This document shows positions 13,969 through 25,404 of a DNA stretch of 64,000 nt, piece by piece (within the stretch, counting starts at the first letter, position 1; the number at the start of each line of letters is the position of its first letter). Under the pieces are notes generated by a model, which was given only the letters and a program-made list of their open reading frames with translations, searched no databases and was not told the DNA's origin. The position numbers were made by a program, and so were the translations under genes. Location of the stretch: assembly GCF_037975245.1 (NCBI RefSeq), contig NC_092572.1, positions 2,891,501-2,955,500 on the forward strand, in the 5' to 3' direction. This DNA comes from Apostichopus japonicus. Its lineage: Eukaryota > Echinodermata > Holothuroidea > Aspidochirotida > Stichopodidae.

Positions 13969-15427
13969 GGTATACCCAGAGCCTTATATACAGAGAGTTG
14001 CGACAACTGAAATTTGGGCGCCATTTTGGGGCCAAATGGGCAACATACAGTATGTGTGGGAATGGGCGTTGAGGTGGATAGGGGAATTTTTCGATGGCAT
14101 TGTAGAAGTGTGAGAGGGATTCTGGGTTTTATTTTTGGCCTGCTCATGTTGTGGTGCTTTTATGCGCCGAGGCTGTGTAAGTAGGGCGTCGAGTGTCGAA
14201 CGGGAGGGGGGGGGGGGGAGGGATTGGCTGCGCTCAAGTTCAAGGGGATGAGGTTGGCACATTTGGAAGTTCAAATTCAACAGTTGATATTCTGGTACGG
14301 TAAAATTGTATTATGACTGGTTATATATCATATTGTAACACATATTGCACAGTTCCGAAATAATGTACATTCTTCCATTGTTGCCATGGTAACCAAACAA
14401 AGCCTGTGATTGGTCAAAATTGGGATTAACTGTAACTTGAGCTAGCAATGGCTGATGAAGTTGATATTTGGACATGTGACTGGTACTGACATGGTGCACA
14501 GAATCATGAAGCTAGGCCTTTGAAAATTGGTTGCTATGGTAACTAAATGGACCAATCACATTTTGTCTGTGTTCCAGTCCCACAAAATTTAGAGTGCAGG
14601 GTTAAAGGTGACATGTGGGGCAGGGGAGGGGGATTGTTTCGGGGTATCACAATTGGTCTCGTCGGTCGGATATAAACAGCCACGTCGGAAAAAAAAATGA
14701 ATTAATCCCTCCCTCTCCTCCAGGTTCAGAGAACGTGGTCGGTTCCTGGAGTACGCTGGCATCAGTCAGATGGGGGCACAAAATGGCAGTCCTGGGAGCA
14801 GGATGGGCTTGGTTACACCCCTGCCTCGTTAATATCTGAGCACTGTAGTCGGTGCTCATCCACGATCATCACGGCCAGGGTTCCTCGTATGAACCTCAAA
14901 GGCTTCCTGAACCCGTAGTATTAAATCAAAACAAATCACACAAATTGTCTACCTGTTAAGTGGGGATCCGGGGAAGGGGGGGGGGGGTTCCAACATGGAG
15001 GAACAGAAAGCTACAGCAAAGAAGCTGCCATTTGTTCCAGCTTACAACACTTGGTAGAGTGACTCATATACTAGATGCTCATGCCTGCCCCATAATCTTC
15101 TGGACATTAGTTTGGCGTCCCTCAACAGCAAGGGCTCGGAGAGTTTCCCAATTGCAACCCGATAGTCTGGTTTGGCGGTAGGCCTGGGATTGAACCCATG
15201 ACTTCCAGGAGACAAGCAGTTGCTGGAATTTGAAAAGATCTACTTCAGAATATTTTTGTATGAGAGTCAGGCTTTTATCTACGAATTTTATGTCTAATAA
15301 CTTGAAAAAGCTGCATCTATATATACTATAGGATCCAAAAAGTCAGAAATTCTTCAAAATACCAATTGTGCCTCTATTACTAGGCATGGGCTTCTATTAT
15401 TAATGGATAAGGTAATCGTGACCAGAC

Positions 15428-15532
15428 AACACCCCCCGGACAACCCCCCCCCAACAGAAGCATAAATATGTTGTCAGAAGTCGAAAATTAGAGTCGTTTT
15501 TTTGGGGGGGGGGTTGCCGGGGGGGGGAGTTG
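15428..15532. repeat. C/G-rich hairpin
   Basis: CAACACCCCCCGGACAACCC on the left pairs with GGGTTGCCGGGGGGGGAGTTG on the right around a spacer of about 50 bp. A small imperfect inverted repeat inside the P-like element. Confidence 0.5.
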
Positions 15533-16367
15533 CCTGCCAACCACGGTAAAATGCTAGGCCTAGCTCAGTCAAATTGAATTTCCTGGGTTATGTCCTCTTT
15601 TGCTTGGAACTGCCCGGTTGTAAGAATATGAATTAGGATCTGTATACCGTACCTATGTATGACATGGACAAACATGATTCCTGAGCCTAATTAGGCCTAT
15701 GGTTTTCAGTTGACTCTGTTAGTTTTACCTGCTATCCTCTAACAGGACACAATGTTCTAGGAAATATTTTTACCTAGCCTACAGTGATATTTTAGTAACC
15801 TAATTTTTCAATATTATTTCATAGAAGATAGTGGAGTTCTGGACCAGTTCAATTCAAATCATCAAGTGCAAAGCAGAATGATTAATCATTTCAATGGTCT
15901 GCCAGATCGCCACCCAAATTTTCATAAATAATAATCCAAACAAGCTCATGACTCAATGGAGCCAAGCAGTTTTTCATTAGGGGGCTAGGCTAGCCCTTGG
16001 TGCTTTGTATTGCACACTGTGCTTCGTAGATCCCCGATTTGTCTTGCCACGCTGGAGCCTTCAATTTAAGGAATATACTCACTAAACTTTGCAGAGATAT
16101 TTTTATGCACCTTATAACAGATCTCATCCCAACATCGCAACTTTCTTGATCAGAACTTGTTAAAAATAGACCATTTCATGCCTGAAATTTATGCTCTGTT
16201 TTCTGTGTTGTTAACTATATATGTGTGTATGTACACTGCACAGTGCACCATACATAGCTGTAAGGACTGTGTGGTGTAACCCACAGTCCTGGTTATGGAC
16301 TAGGCTAGGCCTAGTGTTACGAATCTTAGTTCATTGTACTAGGCCTAGGCCTAGGTGAAGTACTCAC

Positions 16368-16520
16368 ATCGCAAAGTTTGTGATTGGAGTTCGCCTTCCA
16401 GTGAAGGCTGTTTACTTTCGCCTCCCATGTTTTCCTCCGATCTGGGTTTGTTAGGAATCTGAACAGCTTTGACCCATTTTCGGGACGATTCGAACAGCCC
16501 CACGCTGAACAGCCAGGCAT
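16368..16520 (-). CDS. THAP zinc-finger start exon inside the P-like element
   Basis: On the minus strand an ATG at 16520 opens 51 codons that end exactly at a GTGAGT donor (reverse complement of 16362-16367). The peptide begins MPGCSAWGCSNR, the usual THAP start, followed by FRF, a DRRKTW segment and a second tryptophan (SLHW), and ends in LCD, where the Cys of the terminal C-x2-H pair falls at the exon end. Cys4 and Cys9 supply the first zinc ligands; the final His must come from a further exon. THAP domains bind DNA and form the N-terminus of P-element transposases. The exon begins about 120 bp inside the right TIR. I could not find the next exon, so the catalytic part may be deleted. Confidence 0.75.
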
Positions 16521-16680
16521 TCTGTGATGGCAGCGCAGATGTTGACCGCTCGAACGTACGTTGTTGTCGATCTTACGGCCAGAATTAGTTGGCCCCAAAA
16601 TGGTGCCATGAGGTCACGTGATCAAAAATTCCCGGACCCGAGTTGTCGCAACTCTCTGTATATAAGGCTCTGGGTATACC

Positions 16681-17827
16681 TGCATCCTCCACTCATCTCT
16701 CTTAAACTTGCTTCCAAGTGGCACACATTTTAGAACACTTTTTTTTTATGGAACACGTTAAGGGAAACCTTTCTGTTGTTACATTATCTTAAGTCTATAT
16801 AAGTAGCTCTAACAAAAGATTGTGGTAGTAAATCATAAAAATGAAAGATAAAAATAACATCACCACGACTGATTTAGGTAGGGGCCTGATAATGGAAATA
16901 AAAAAGGACACCAGAAGAAAACATCCCCACCCCCCTGAAGATGAGAGGTGGGGCATGTCCCAGTCCCTTTGGGTACATCACTGATTAGCATAGCAATCAG
17001 CCATACCGCTGATAAAGTTGGAAACATTTCTTCCCCCGTAAAAACAGTTTTTTATGGTTCGTACTAAGATAGCCATCAAATCCGCAATCTCCTTTGTTGG
17101 TATAAGCCAATGCATTGCGTCATTTTCTCTTGCTCTGCCGTTCTCATGTGTGTATGCATATTCATAAAGCAGCTCACGCGCATTACATTGCTTCTCGAAT
17201 TTTCTTCCAAAGTTGTTGCACAGAGAGTTGTATGACATTCCTCCATTCAAAAGAGAACAGCGCCGTAGTCCTAAATGTTTCACAACGGCATACATACACG
17301 GCAACAATGAAATTAATTCACAGCATCGGAACATGTGAACAGCAAAAAGAACGGAAGATACAACAAGGTGTTTTTATCAACAAACGTCGAGCTAATTATC
17401 CTGAAACAACATATCATTTGACCAGATATTAAAATGAACGCTGGCGTTCAATTAATCAACAACAACAACGTCGAAGTAGACAACGGCATACATTTTAGCA
17501 AAAGTTTTTAGTTTAACTAAAAGCTTTTATTTAAAAGAACAAAAGATTTCATTTCGACGCAGAATTGAATTTCAACAACGCCGATCATTTTAGACCACAG
17601 AAACCTACTAAAAAACGACAACATTTTGAACAACAAGAACAAATAATGGTCATCATCATCCGAAAAGTTGCCTTTATCAACAAAATATGGGCACTCCTCA
17701 TGAAAATAATAGCCGTCATCATCGAGAGAGTTGTCTTCATCATCAAGAAAGTGGTCACGTTTCACCAGATAGTGTGACATCATCGACTACATTGTCCTTT
17801 TTGGCGTTACATATAACTCTATCTACG
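16681..17827. other. No gene recognised
   Basis: Minus-strand frames around 17517-17783 are open but acid-rich and low in complexity (CATCATC/AACAAC runs), and I do not accept them as coding. Confidence 0.4.
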
Positions 17828-18635
17828 GCTCTGGCCACTGATCTACACTAACTGGATAGGCCGCACGGCTCCGTGTGTGAAGCAGCCGGAAGTGACCCAG
17901 CGGCCATGTTGGGATATTCAAAACATCACCGCGCGCACATACAGTGCATACTGTCGGTCGGTGGCCGAGAAGGTGATGCAAAGAGAGGCCAAGGAAGGGA
18001 AGTGAATGTCGCAGAAACAATCCTTATTGATCAAGAAAGTGAAGTTGAACATTTGAACCCCTGAGAAATATGTGTTATGCCAGACTAAAATGGTAAATAT
18101 GCCTATTTTCCGTGCAGGAAAAGATATGGAATGGGTCGTCTGTACAGAGACAGACGCTGCAACCGCAATGCAATACAAAGTCTATGGGATACGTCGGACT
18201 AGGAACTTGAGGGGCATCCCTTCCTCCATGGTTAGGGCCTTTTAATTTCAAGAAAAATGTTAAGCATTTCTTCTAAATTCACTTCAAATTGGGGGAAAGA
18301 ATTTCATAACTGGACGAGGCTTCACCATCCATGCAACAAACTACATGTAGGCTATCGGTATCTAGTATCGGGGAGGGCAAATATTCAATTTTTAGGTGGC
18401 TCGCAGGGTTACAAAAATTGAGTTAATTTCCATCTAGAAACTAAAAATACGAGTTCCATGATGAATACAAAAATTAGGAGGGAAAAATTCCATGTGTTCT
18501 CAGGAAATACTTGTCGCATAGGGTTTTTGCATGAGGCTGGGGTCTTAAGGCAGTGTCCAGATGTGGAATTCCTTTCAGGAAACCTAAGTGTCCAGTTTGG
18601 GGATATGGAATTAACACAATCATCTACAGGGTGAC

Positions 18636-19591
18636 AGGACAAAATCCCCCCGGACAAAACCCCCCGGGTAAGATCCCCCCATGCTATAAAAAATTCCCAT
18701 CAATTCTTTACAAAAATGCGTCATCCCGGTCCCCCCTGTGTCCCCGGTCCCCCTGGTCCCCCCGGCATCCTCGGTCCCCGGTACCATCATCCGGTACCGT
18801 CATCTGGTACCGTCTTCCGGTACCTCCACCAGTTCCCCCACTGGTACCCCCACTGGTACTCTCAGTGGTACTCTCAGTGGTTCCCGGACCAGTACCCCGA
18901 CCAGAACCCCAACCATACCCCAACCGGCACCCTAATAGTTAGCCTGACAGTTACCCCCACCGCTACCCCAACTGGTACTCTCAGTGGTACCCCCACTGGT
19001 ACTCTCAATGGCTCCCTGACCAGTTTCCCGGCCCGTACCCCGACCATACCCCAATCGGTACCCTAATTTTTAGCCTGACAGTTACCCTGACAGTTATACC
19101 CCCACCGGTACCCCCACCGGTACCCCCGCCGGTAACCCCACTGGTACTCTCAGTGGTACCCCCACTGGTACTCTCAATGGCTCCCTGACCAGTACCCCGG
19201 CCCGTACCCCGGCCGGTACCTCAACCCGTACCTCGACCGGTACCCAGACCGGTATCCCAACTGGTATCCTGAAAGGCACCCTGACACATACCCTTACTAG
19301 TACTGGTACAATGACCAGTACTTTTACAAGTACCTTGACCGGTCACATGAACAGTACCTTGACCGGTACCCTCACAGGTACCCTAACAGGAGCCCTCACA
19401 GTTACGCTCGCCAGTACCCTAACTGGTACCCTGACCAGTCCCCTGACTGGTATCCTAGCAATGACCCATGCCTTGACTGTCACACCTTGGCCATCCCTGG
19501 TTGTTGCAGGCAGGCTTTGTATGGGTCAGGGGGATATTGTCCTGGGGGGATTTTGTCCTGGGGGTATTTTGGCTTGTGGGGATTTTGTCCT
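18636..19591. repeat. GGTACC-type minisatellite framed by inverted repeats
   Basis: The core (about 18770-19480) is a degenerate tandem array built on ACTGGTACCCTGACC-like 12-18-bp units, with GGTACC and AGTACC recurring dozens of times. It is framed by inverted AGGACAAAATCCCCC motifs: 18636-18667 on the left, and three complementary copies between 19534 and 19591 on the right. The Pro/Thr/Val-rich reading frames on both strands are products of the repeat. The structure resembles a foldback or MITE whose interior expanded as a VNTR, nested in the 17836-20425 element. Confidence 0.75.
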
Positions 19592-19964
19592 AGAACCCAC
19601 TACAGGTCATTATTTTTGTACATTCAGTTTTTTTTCATTTTTTTTAAAGTAAATGCAGACAGACAACTACTTATAGTTCATATGCACAGTTATATCTTTG
19701 CTGCAACAGCAATATATTTAGCAGTTCTCTACAATTTCAGTTAAAATCTTCATATTCCTCAGCTTTTTTCAGGTTGGTTCCCACAGTGACATACATGTAA
19801 GTAATGCCCTAGTGCATACATATAGTAATATATGGACCTGTCGTTGTCATATGCGCGGTGATGTTTTGAATATCCCAACATGGCCACTGAACAACTTCCG
19901 GTGACTTCACGGCTCTATACAGGTGGCATACTCCTATTAGAGTCTATATCAATGCGCTCGATTG

Positions 19965-20372
19965 TTCTCCTGTTTCAGGAAAAGTGCCAAAAAGCAGCGG
20001 GAGAACATCTTTTGTGACCTGTTATCAATCATAATCTAGATTTTTTTGGCTTGCATGTTGAAGAGCATGAATGGAAGAACATGTGGTGAGAAAATTGGGT
20101 CGATTGAGGCAATTTTAGACCCCTTTAGGCCTCCCAGGAGCAGCGTAGGAAATTTGTTTACCACTGAGTGAAGAGGTTTGTTTACAAGTGACGAAAACTT
20201 CCGGCTCGGATAGCAAAAAATTTTCACGGTCATGGTACGGAAAATTGATGGTGCCATGAATGGCCAACTTGTCAGCTATCCGGTGATGGGTAGTGAAAAC
20301 TTCTATCTAGATTTAGAGACCACATTACTTTTGTGATTTAGTGTGTAAGTCAATGGGGCTTTTAATGGGCGT
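19965..20372. repeat. Dispersed repeat, copy 1
   Basis: Starts near CTGTTTCAGGAAAAGTGCC and ends near GGGCGTATGCTACC. It aligns along its length with 43640-44053 (shared: AAAATTGATGGTGYCATGAATG, TTGTTTACA, GTATGCTACC), with many substitutions. It is part of the 17836-20425 element. Confidence 0.7.
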
Positions 20373-20910
20373 ATGCTACCTACAATCACCGTACGCGCAG
20401 CCTATCCAGTTAGTGTAGATCAGTGGCTCTGGCAGCTGGAAGGCAAACTGAAAGAGCGCCTCAAACTTGGCGAAAGCTGCACAGAAACTCGCCGGTCTAG
20501 AAACGAGATTAGGCACTTCCTAAGCCACACAAGGGCCCAAAGTTGCAGGAGGTGAATATGACCGTATTTCCATATTAAATGTAGGGGTTATTTTATGATA
20601 TTTCGGTAGTTTACTTGCGTTTATCGGCCTTTATCGTAATGTCACCTTGCCGATGTTTTGTACAAAAGCATAGGCGTGTAATACCAAAGCTGTTTCCAAA
20701 GTGTTAGGCTTATTGCTATATGTTAGGCTAGATTGAGCCTAAGCTAAACATATAGGCCTACTGTAGTAGGCTATCATGGTACTTATAGTGTAGGGACTGA
20801 GTGAGAGAGAGATGACATGTGTACACTCCAGGGTCTGGTGCAGTTCTGTTTATTGACACACAATCACAATATAGTACTAAACCACAGTAGGCTACACTAA
20901 CAGTTAATAA

Positions 20911-21075
20911 GGGGTTAATCAACGGTCTAGCGTGCGTTACTCACAGGATTAATGCACGATCGGGGGATAATGCAAGCGATGCACGAGGGCGGAGCCCGAG
21001 TGCATCCAGCGATAGCATTAACACCGGAGTGCATTAATCATGTGAGTAACGCACGCTAGACCGTTGATTAACCCC
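20911..21075. mobile_element. Large hairpin (MITE-like), 47-bp arms
   Basis: 20911-20957 and 21029-21075 are reverse complements with one mismatch in 47. The 71-bp spacer contains a further partial palindrome (GCGATGCACGAGGGCGGAGCCCGAGTGCATC). A third copy of part of the arm (GTGCGTTACTCACAGGATTAA) lies at about 22112-22132 in direct orientation, and GTTCATTCATAC near 21075 has its complement near 22187, so a larger element may be present. No clean target duplication was found. Confidence 0.65.
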
Positions 21076-22819
21076 GTTCATTCATACACTACCATTTGTG
21101 TGGGGGGAAAATCATAAAACAAAACATTTTTGGTTACATATAACCGAAGATTTATTAAAGTGATGCCCCGTAAGTCGAATTAACGATTTACAACCAGCAT
21201 AACAATAATGTACATGTGCAATTATAAAGTAATACTGAACGATAGTGAATAATTATAAAGGAAACGTCTTTGAAAGGCTGTCATTCATAAAAGATGAACC
21301 ATAATAACATTTTAACTAATGTTTGGCAATATTGCGGCCATAAAACTATTTTTGAAAGGTCTCAATAACAAGGAACTACAAACAATTACTAGTTGGCTTA
21401 ATCATATCAATACCCTACAGCTTCTGGTTCCCATAGCAACCATTCTAGGAACAAACATGTACGTATGGTATACAGTCATACGATAACATAGTAGGCCTTG
21501 TATTGAACACGTACACTCACTTGAACGTACACACTACACAGTGCTTGGCACTGCGGTCGTTTAACTTTAAATTTATAACACCATGAGCAACATAACGGCC
21601 TTGCGAACATTTAATTACGGACAGATACTGGATATATTTAAACTCAAAGCATCCACAACTGTTTGGTGTTTTAATACGGATATAACTATGAAATTTGGAA
21701 GTAAACATTCACAGGACTTTGGAAAGAACATTTGGAAAACAGTTTGGACATGTTAGACGTTTCAGCCCTAACAGCAGCAGTAACGTTAAAGTCATTGTTG
21801 GAGGCAACAGCTGTGCAGCCTACACTTTGGCCTAGACTCGAGTGCGGATCCATGTTTTCGCGTCCTTTACCTCTGATGGCATCTTGCAAGACTTTTGAAC
21901 AAGATCGTTAAGATCGAATTAAGTCTTTCTCAACCAGGTTTGCAAATCTTCCATTGTTTTCCTGATTGTCTACCTCGTCTAAAGTGCGCAAATCGAAGTT
22001 CAAATCAAACGTTATATTAGCCATTTTGTGTTTTTGATGTATTTCGATAGCTCATCAAAGCAGACGACAAAACATGGTAACAATTGTATTCATCCGCCGG
22101 TAATTTTACCGTGCGTTACTCACAGGATTAACCACGGTCAGCTGACCTGAATGGACCAATAGCATTTAGGAATCTTTACTAAGTATGAATGAACTAATAC
22201 TCACAAGGTTATAACCACACCCAAGCAACCTAGTTGCCCAATCACAAACATACAGGAAGAATAACAGTTTACCATATGGGTCAATCCATGCCAAATCAAC
22301 AGATTTTTGGGTCGATTCCACGTCGACCCTCTCAGAATCGCCTGAAATTGATATGGTGTCTTGCCATATGTCTCAAAGGATGAAATTGGGCAAAAAAAAA
22401 AATTTAAAACTTTTTCGTTGCTAGGATATGGCCCCGCCTAGCAACCAAATCCAGATTGCATTTTAAGAGCCCTAAATTTGTGTCAAGTTTGGAGGCATCT
22501 TTTGCATATATGTAAATTTTTCTCGCTCACTTGTTCTTCAAAAAGTGGCAGACGACAACTGTTCAACGCATAACCTCGCAGCATGCTGTACAAATCATGT
22601 ACTGTATGATTGTATCATATATAGGCCTACGGTGTGTAGAGGCCTCAGTTAGATAAGAATCTATGCTAAGTTACTACTAGTACTACTACTAGTTTCGCTT
22701 TACCTGGGGATACGCCTAAGTTGGACGAAGATCAGCCAGCTAGGCACAGTACGAAAAGTCGAGTTGTTAAGAGGTTGTAATGTAAGTACAAGGCCTAAGT
22801 AATAAATATTCACTTTATC
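21076..22819. other. No gene recognised
   Basis: Contains a repeat of the hairpin arm near 22112. Frames here do not resemble known proteins. Confidence 0.4.
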
Positions 22820-22924
22820 CTCGCACCATTCCTCAGTGGAACGCACTCCCACCTACCTGATCTAAAATCAGCACCAAACACCGCCTCCTTCAAGTTCATG
22901 CTGGGAAGTCAGCAGCACCACTAG
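22820..22924 (+). pseudogene. LINE ORF2 C-terminal scrap
   Basis: One frame reads RTIPQWNALPPT then a stop, and a neighbouring frame continues with SAPNTASFKF. Together this is the usual C-terminal end of jockey/CR1-type reverse transcriptase ORFs (a WNxLP motif followed by AxSxxxFK). Only about 30 codons remain, with a frameshift and a stop. Confidence 0.45.
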
Positions 22925-23094
22925 CAAAACTTTAAGGACTGCACGTCAGCGATTTGTGCAGTATCAGACCAAGACCAAGTAATACAATTCAACTTGGTGG
23001 GTTACAATTAATAAAATTACAATAACATAGCCTAGGCTAGGCCTATACGCAGCTATAGCCTAGGCCTATGCCCAAGGCTTAAGTTTAACAAAGT

Positions 23095-23350
23095 GGCTAT
23101 TCTTACGATTAGTCGTAACAATAATTCCCGCTTGCGCATGCGCAGTTGCTGTTTTTACGACTAGGCGTACTATTTTTACGACCAGGAGTAACAATAATTT
23201 CCGGTTAGGGTTAGGGTTGGATTGAGGGTTAGAGTTAGGGTTACCCCTACTTCATGCGAAGTTGCTTTATTTACTTTGAATTTGCATGAATTCGCCGATG
23301 TCGTAAGAATAGTTTATAAATTATTGTTACGACTAGTCGTAAGAATAGCC
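23095..23350. mobile_element. MITE with about 32-bp TIRs and telomere-like interior
   Basis: GGCTATTCTTACGATTAGTC on the left is matched by the complement GACTAGTCGTAAGAATAGCC on the right, and the similarity continues through GTAACAATAA. The interior carries several TTAGGG/TTAGAG units (about 23206-23245). The flanks carry similar GGCYTAAGTTTAA sequence on both sides, possibly a duplication. No protein is encoded. Confidence 0.65.
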
Positions 23351-23409
23351 CCGGCCTAAGTTTAATCAGTCTATGTAGTAGTAGACTGTCCTCCTTCGCA
23401 GCACTAGAC

Positions 23410-25404
23410 TTGACTGAGAGGAAACCGGATGAGTTGTGGCAGGAGGTAGAAGACATCATAAAAAAGGCAGCAGATAGGAACATCCCAAGGGCTAAAAAGC
23501 AAAAGAAAAGCAAGTGGCTGTCGAAGAAAGCAATAGAAATCGCAGATAAAAGAAGGGAGGCAAAGAAACAAGGGATTCACAATAGAGAGTTCCGACAACT
23601 GAATGCTGATTTCCAGTATCAGGCAAGGAAGGACAAAGAAAATCATCTGAATAGAGTTTGCGCTGAAATTGAAGCAGACAATCAAAGGGGGAGAACAAGA
23701 GACGTTTTCAAAAAGATCCGAGACATCACAGGAGAGTTCAAACCGAGGGTTGGAAGTCTGAAGAGCAATGCAGGAGGTGATCTCTGTGAAGAGTCACTTG
23801 TAAAAGAGAGATGGCGTGTTTATACAGAGGACTTGTACAGAAGTGATCACAATATCACCACACAATTTACGGAAGGGATCTACGAAGAGGAAGCACCGAT
23901 AATTGAGGAAGAAGTCAGAAAAGCTGTAAAGTCACTAGCGAATGGAAAGTCTCCAGGATCGGACGAATTACCCATTGAACTCTTTAAGGAAGAGGGTGTA
24001 ATAGTACTAACTGTAATTTGTCAGCGAATCTGGTGCACTGGTGTTTGGCCAAAAAGATGGAAGGAATCCATATACATCCCGATTCCGAAGAAAGGTGACC
24101 CCCGAATTTGCTCAAACAACCGAACGATAGCACTGATCTCACATGCAAGTAAAGTCATGCTGAAGGTAATTCAACACAGACTAGAGGGATATATGGAACG
24201 CGAAATGTCAATCGAACAAGCAGGCTTCCGGAAAGGCAGAGGCACTCGGGACCAAATTGCCAACCTTAGATGGATTTTGGAAAGGTCAAGAGAGTTCCAG
24301 CGTCCCGTTTATATGTGTTTCATAGACTACAGTAAAGCTTTTGATTGTGTTGACCATCCAACACTGTGGACCATGTTGACGGAAATGGGAATTCCCAAGC
24401 ACATAGTACATGTGATTAAATCATTATATAATGAACAGGAAGCGAAAGTTCGAACCGAATATGGGGATACAGAAAATTTCAACATCGGCAAGGGAGTTCG
24501 ACAGGGGTGTATCCTTTCACCTTACCTTTTCAACCTTTATAGCGAGTACATAATGAGACAAGCCAATCTAGACAATGTAGAGCTAGGGGTGAAGATAGGT
24601 GGCAGAAGAGTCAACAACCTCAGATATGCTGATGACACCACACTGCTCGCAGAAAGCAAAGAAGACCTCCTTAATCTGATGGAACGTGTGCAGGCACATA
24701 GCACTCAGGCTGGGCTACACCTGAACCTAAAGAAGACCAAGGTTATGTGCACAGAGGAGCTGGACGAAATTATTTTGGGTGGAAACAAAGTTGAAATAGT
24801 ACACGACTTTAACTTTCTCGGTTCTAGAATTGATGACAATGGTACCTGTAAGGGGGAGATTTTGAGACGGTTAGCTCTTGGAAGAGCTGCTGTGACGGGG
24901 TTAAACAAGATCTGGAGGGACAAAGCAATCTCATTATTAACGAAGAGTCAACTGATGAAAGTACTTGTTTTCCCAGTTGTGCTCTATGGGAGTGAATCAT
25001 GGCCAATAACAAAGGGAATGAGGGAAAGAATAGACAGTTTTGAATTATGGTGCTGGCGCAGGCTATTGAGAGTCCCTTGGACTGCACATAGAACAAACAT
25101 CTCGATTTTGGAACAAATAAAACCCTCACTTCCACTGGAAGCACAGATCCTGAGGCAACAACTAAATTTTTTCGGTCATATCATGCGTGCTGACGACTCT
25201 CTGGAAAAATCGTTAATGGTGGGAATGGGTGATGGATCACGAAAGAGGGGCAGGCCACGTGCACGATGGATGGATGGTGTCAAGCAGGCGACTGGGTTGA
25301 CTCTGGATAGACTTCGAGGGGCAACCAGGAGCCGGCAGGATTGGAGGATTAAAGTCATGGTCATCACCAGGGGTCGAACACGACTCGACGGCACAAGGTG
25401 GTGA
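23410..25404 (+). CDS. RTE-type LINE reverse transcriptase ORF, 5'-truncated
   Basis: A 664-codon open frame without internal stops. The N-terminal 150 residues are a charged linker (KKQKKSKWLSKKA). The reverse transcriptase follows: KSPGSD near 180, an EQAGFRKGRGT segment near 275, catalytic FIDYSKAFD with Asp306, RQGCILSP near 363, and YADD at 406-409 with Asp408 and Asp409. The C-terminal part holds the YGSESW and FGHIMR segments typical of RTE/BovB-like elements and ends in a TRGRTRLDGT-type tail. The family normally has an apurinic endonuclease domain before the linker; it is missing here, so the copy is 5'-truncated in the manner of target-primed reverse transcription. No ATG is evident; the frame opens with TTG. 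The intact RT suggests a young insertion, but it cannot move on its own. Confidence 0.88.
   Translation: MTERKPDELWQEVEDIIKKAADRNIPRAKKQKKSKWLSKKAIEIADKRREAKKQGIHNREFRQLNADFQYQARKDKENHLNRVCAEIEADNQRGRTRDVFKKIRDITGEFKPRVGSLKSNAGGDLCEESLVKERWRVYTEDLYRSDHNITTQFTEGIYEEEAPIIEEEVRKAVKSLANGKSPGSDELPIELFKEEGVIVLTVICQRIWCTGVWPKRWKESIYIPIPKKGDPRICSNNRTIALISHASKVMLKVIQHRLEGYMEREMSIEQAGFRKGRGTRDQIANLRWILERSREFQRPVYMCFIDYSKAFDCVDHPTLWTMLTEMGIPKHIVHVIKSLYNEQEAKVRTEYGDTENFNIGKGVRQGCILSPYLFNLYSEYIMRQANLDNVELGVKIGGRRVNNLRYADDTTLLAESKEDLLNLMERVQAHSTQAGLHLNLKKTKVMCTEELDEIILGGNKVEIVHDFNFLGSRIDDNGTCKGEILRRLALGRAAVTGLNKIWRDKAISLLTKSQLMKVLVFPVVLYGSESWPITKGMRERIDSFELWCWRRLLRVPWTAHRTNISILEQIKPSLPLEAQILRQQLNFFGHIMRADDSLEKSLMVGMGDGSRKRGRPRARWMDGVKQATGLTLDRLRGATRSRQDWRIKVMVITRGRTRLDGTRW

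Larger units (their letters stand above)
13977..16672 (-). mobile_element. P-like DNA transposon, deleted derivative
   Basis: A 32-bp terminal inverted repeat (13977-14008, beginning CAGAGCCTTATATACAGAGA) is matched base for base by the reverse complement of 16641-16672. Both ends are flanked by the same 8-bp duplication GGTATACC (13969-13976 and 16673-16680). A second, subterminal 15-bp inverted repeat (CCATTTTGGGGCCAA, 14021-14035; complement at 16589-16603) lies just inside. TIRs of about 31 bp, 8-bp duplications, subterminal inverted repeats and a THAP-domain transposase are hallmarks of P elements, and a THAP exon sits on the minus strand near the right end. The 2.7-kb length and the lack of any other transposase-like exon point to a non-autonomous or decayed copy. 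The perfect TIRs suggest recent movement. Confidence 0.8.
17836..20425. mobile_element. TIR transposon with perfect 8-bp TSD, non-coding
   Basis: A perfect 26-bp terminal inverted repeat (17836-17861, beginning CACTGATCTACACTAACTGG; complement 20400-20425) is flanked on both sides by GCTCTGGC (17828-17835 and 20426-20433). A second inverted pair lies inside (GGCCATGTTGGGATATTC near 17902-17935, complement near 19855-19887). An 8-bp duplication fits hAT or P superfamilies; the ends resemble hAT more (CA...TG termini). No transposase is visible. The interior carries a minisatellite block (18636-19591), and a segment related to 43640-44053, so the family occurs at least partly elsewhere in the window. 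Confidence 0.75.

Noticed and set aside
15165-15225. Minus-strand GGGTTCAATCCCAGG, possible tRNA
   Set aside because: Only the B-box half is present; no A box or cloverleaf.
17517-17783. 88-codon acidic minus-strand frame
   Set aside because: Low-complexity CATCATC/AACAAC sequence; no domain or start context.
18553-19652. Pro/Thr/Gly/Val-rich frames in several phases and on both strands
   Set aside because: Open in many frames because the GGTACC minisatellite period is a multiple of three; no start, splice or domain support.
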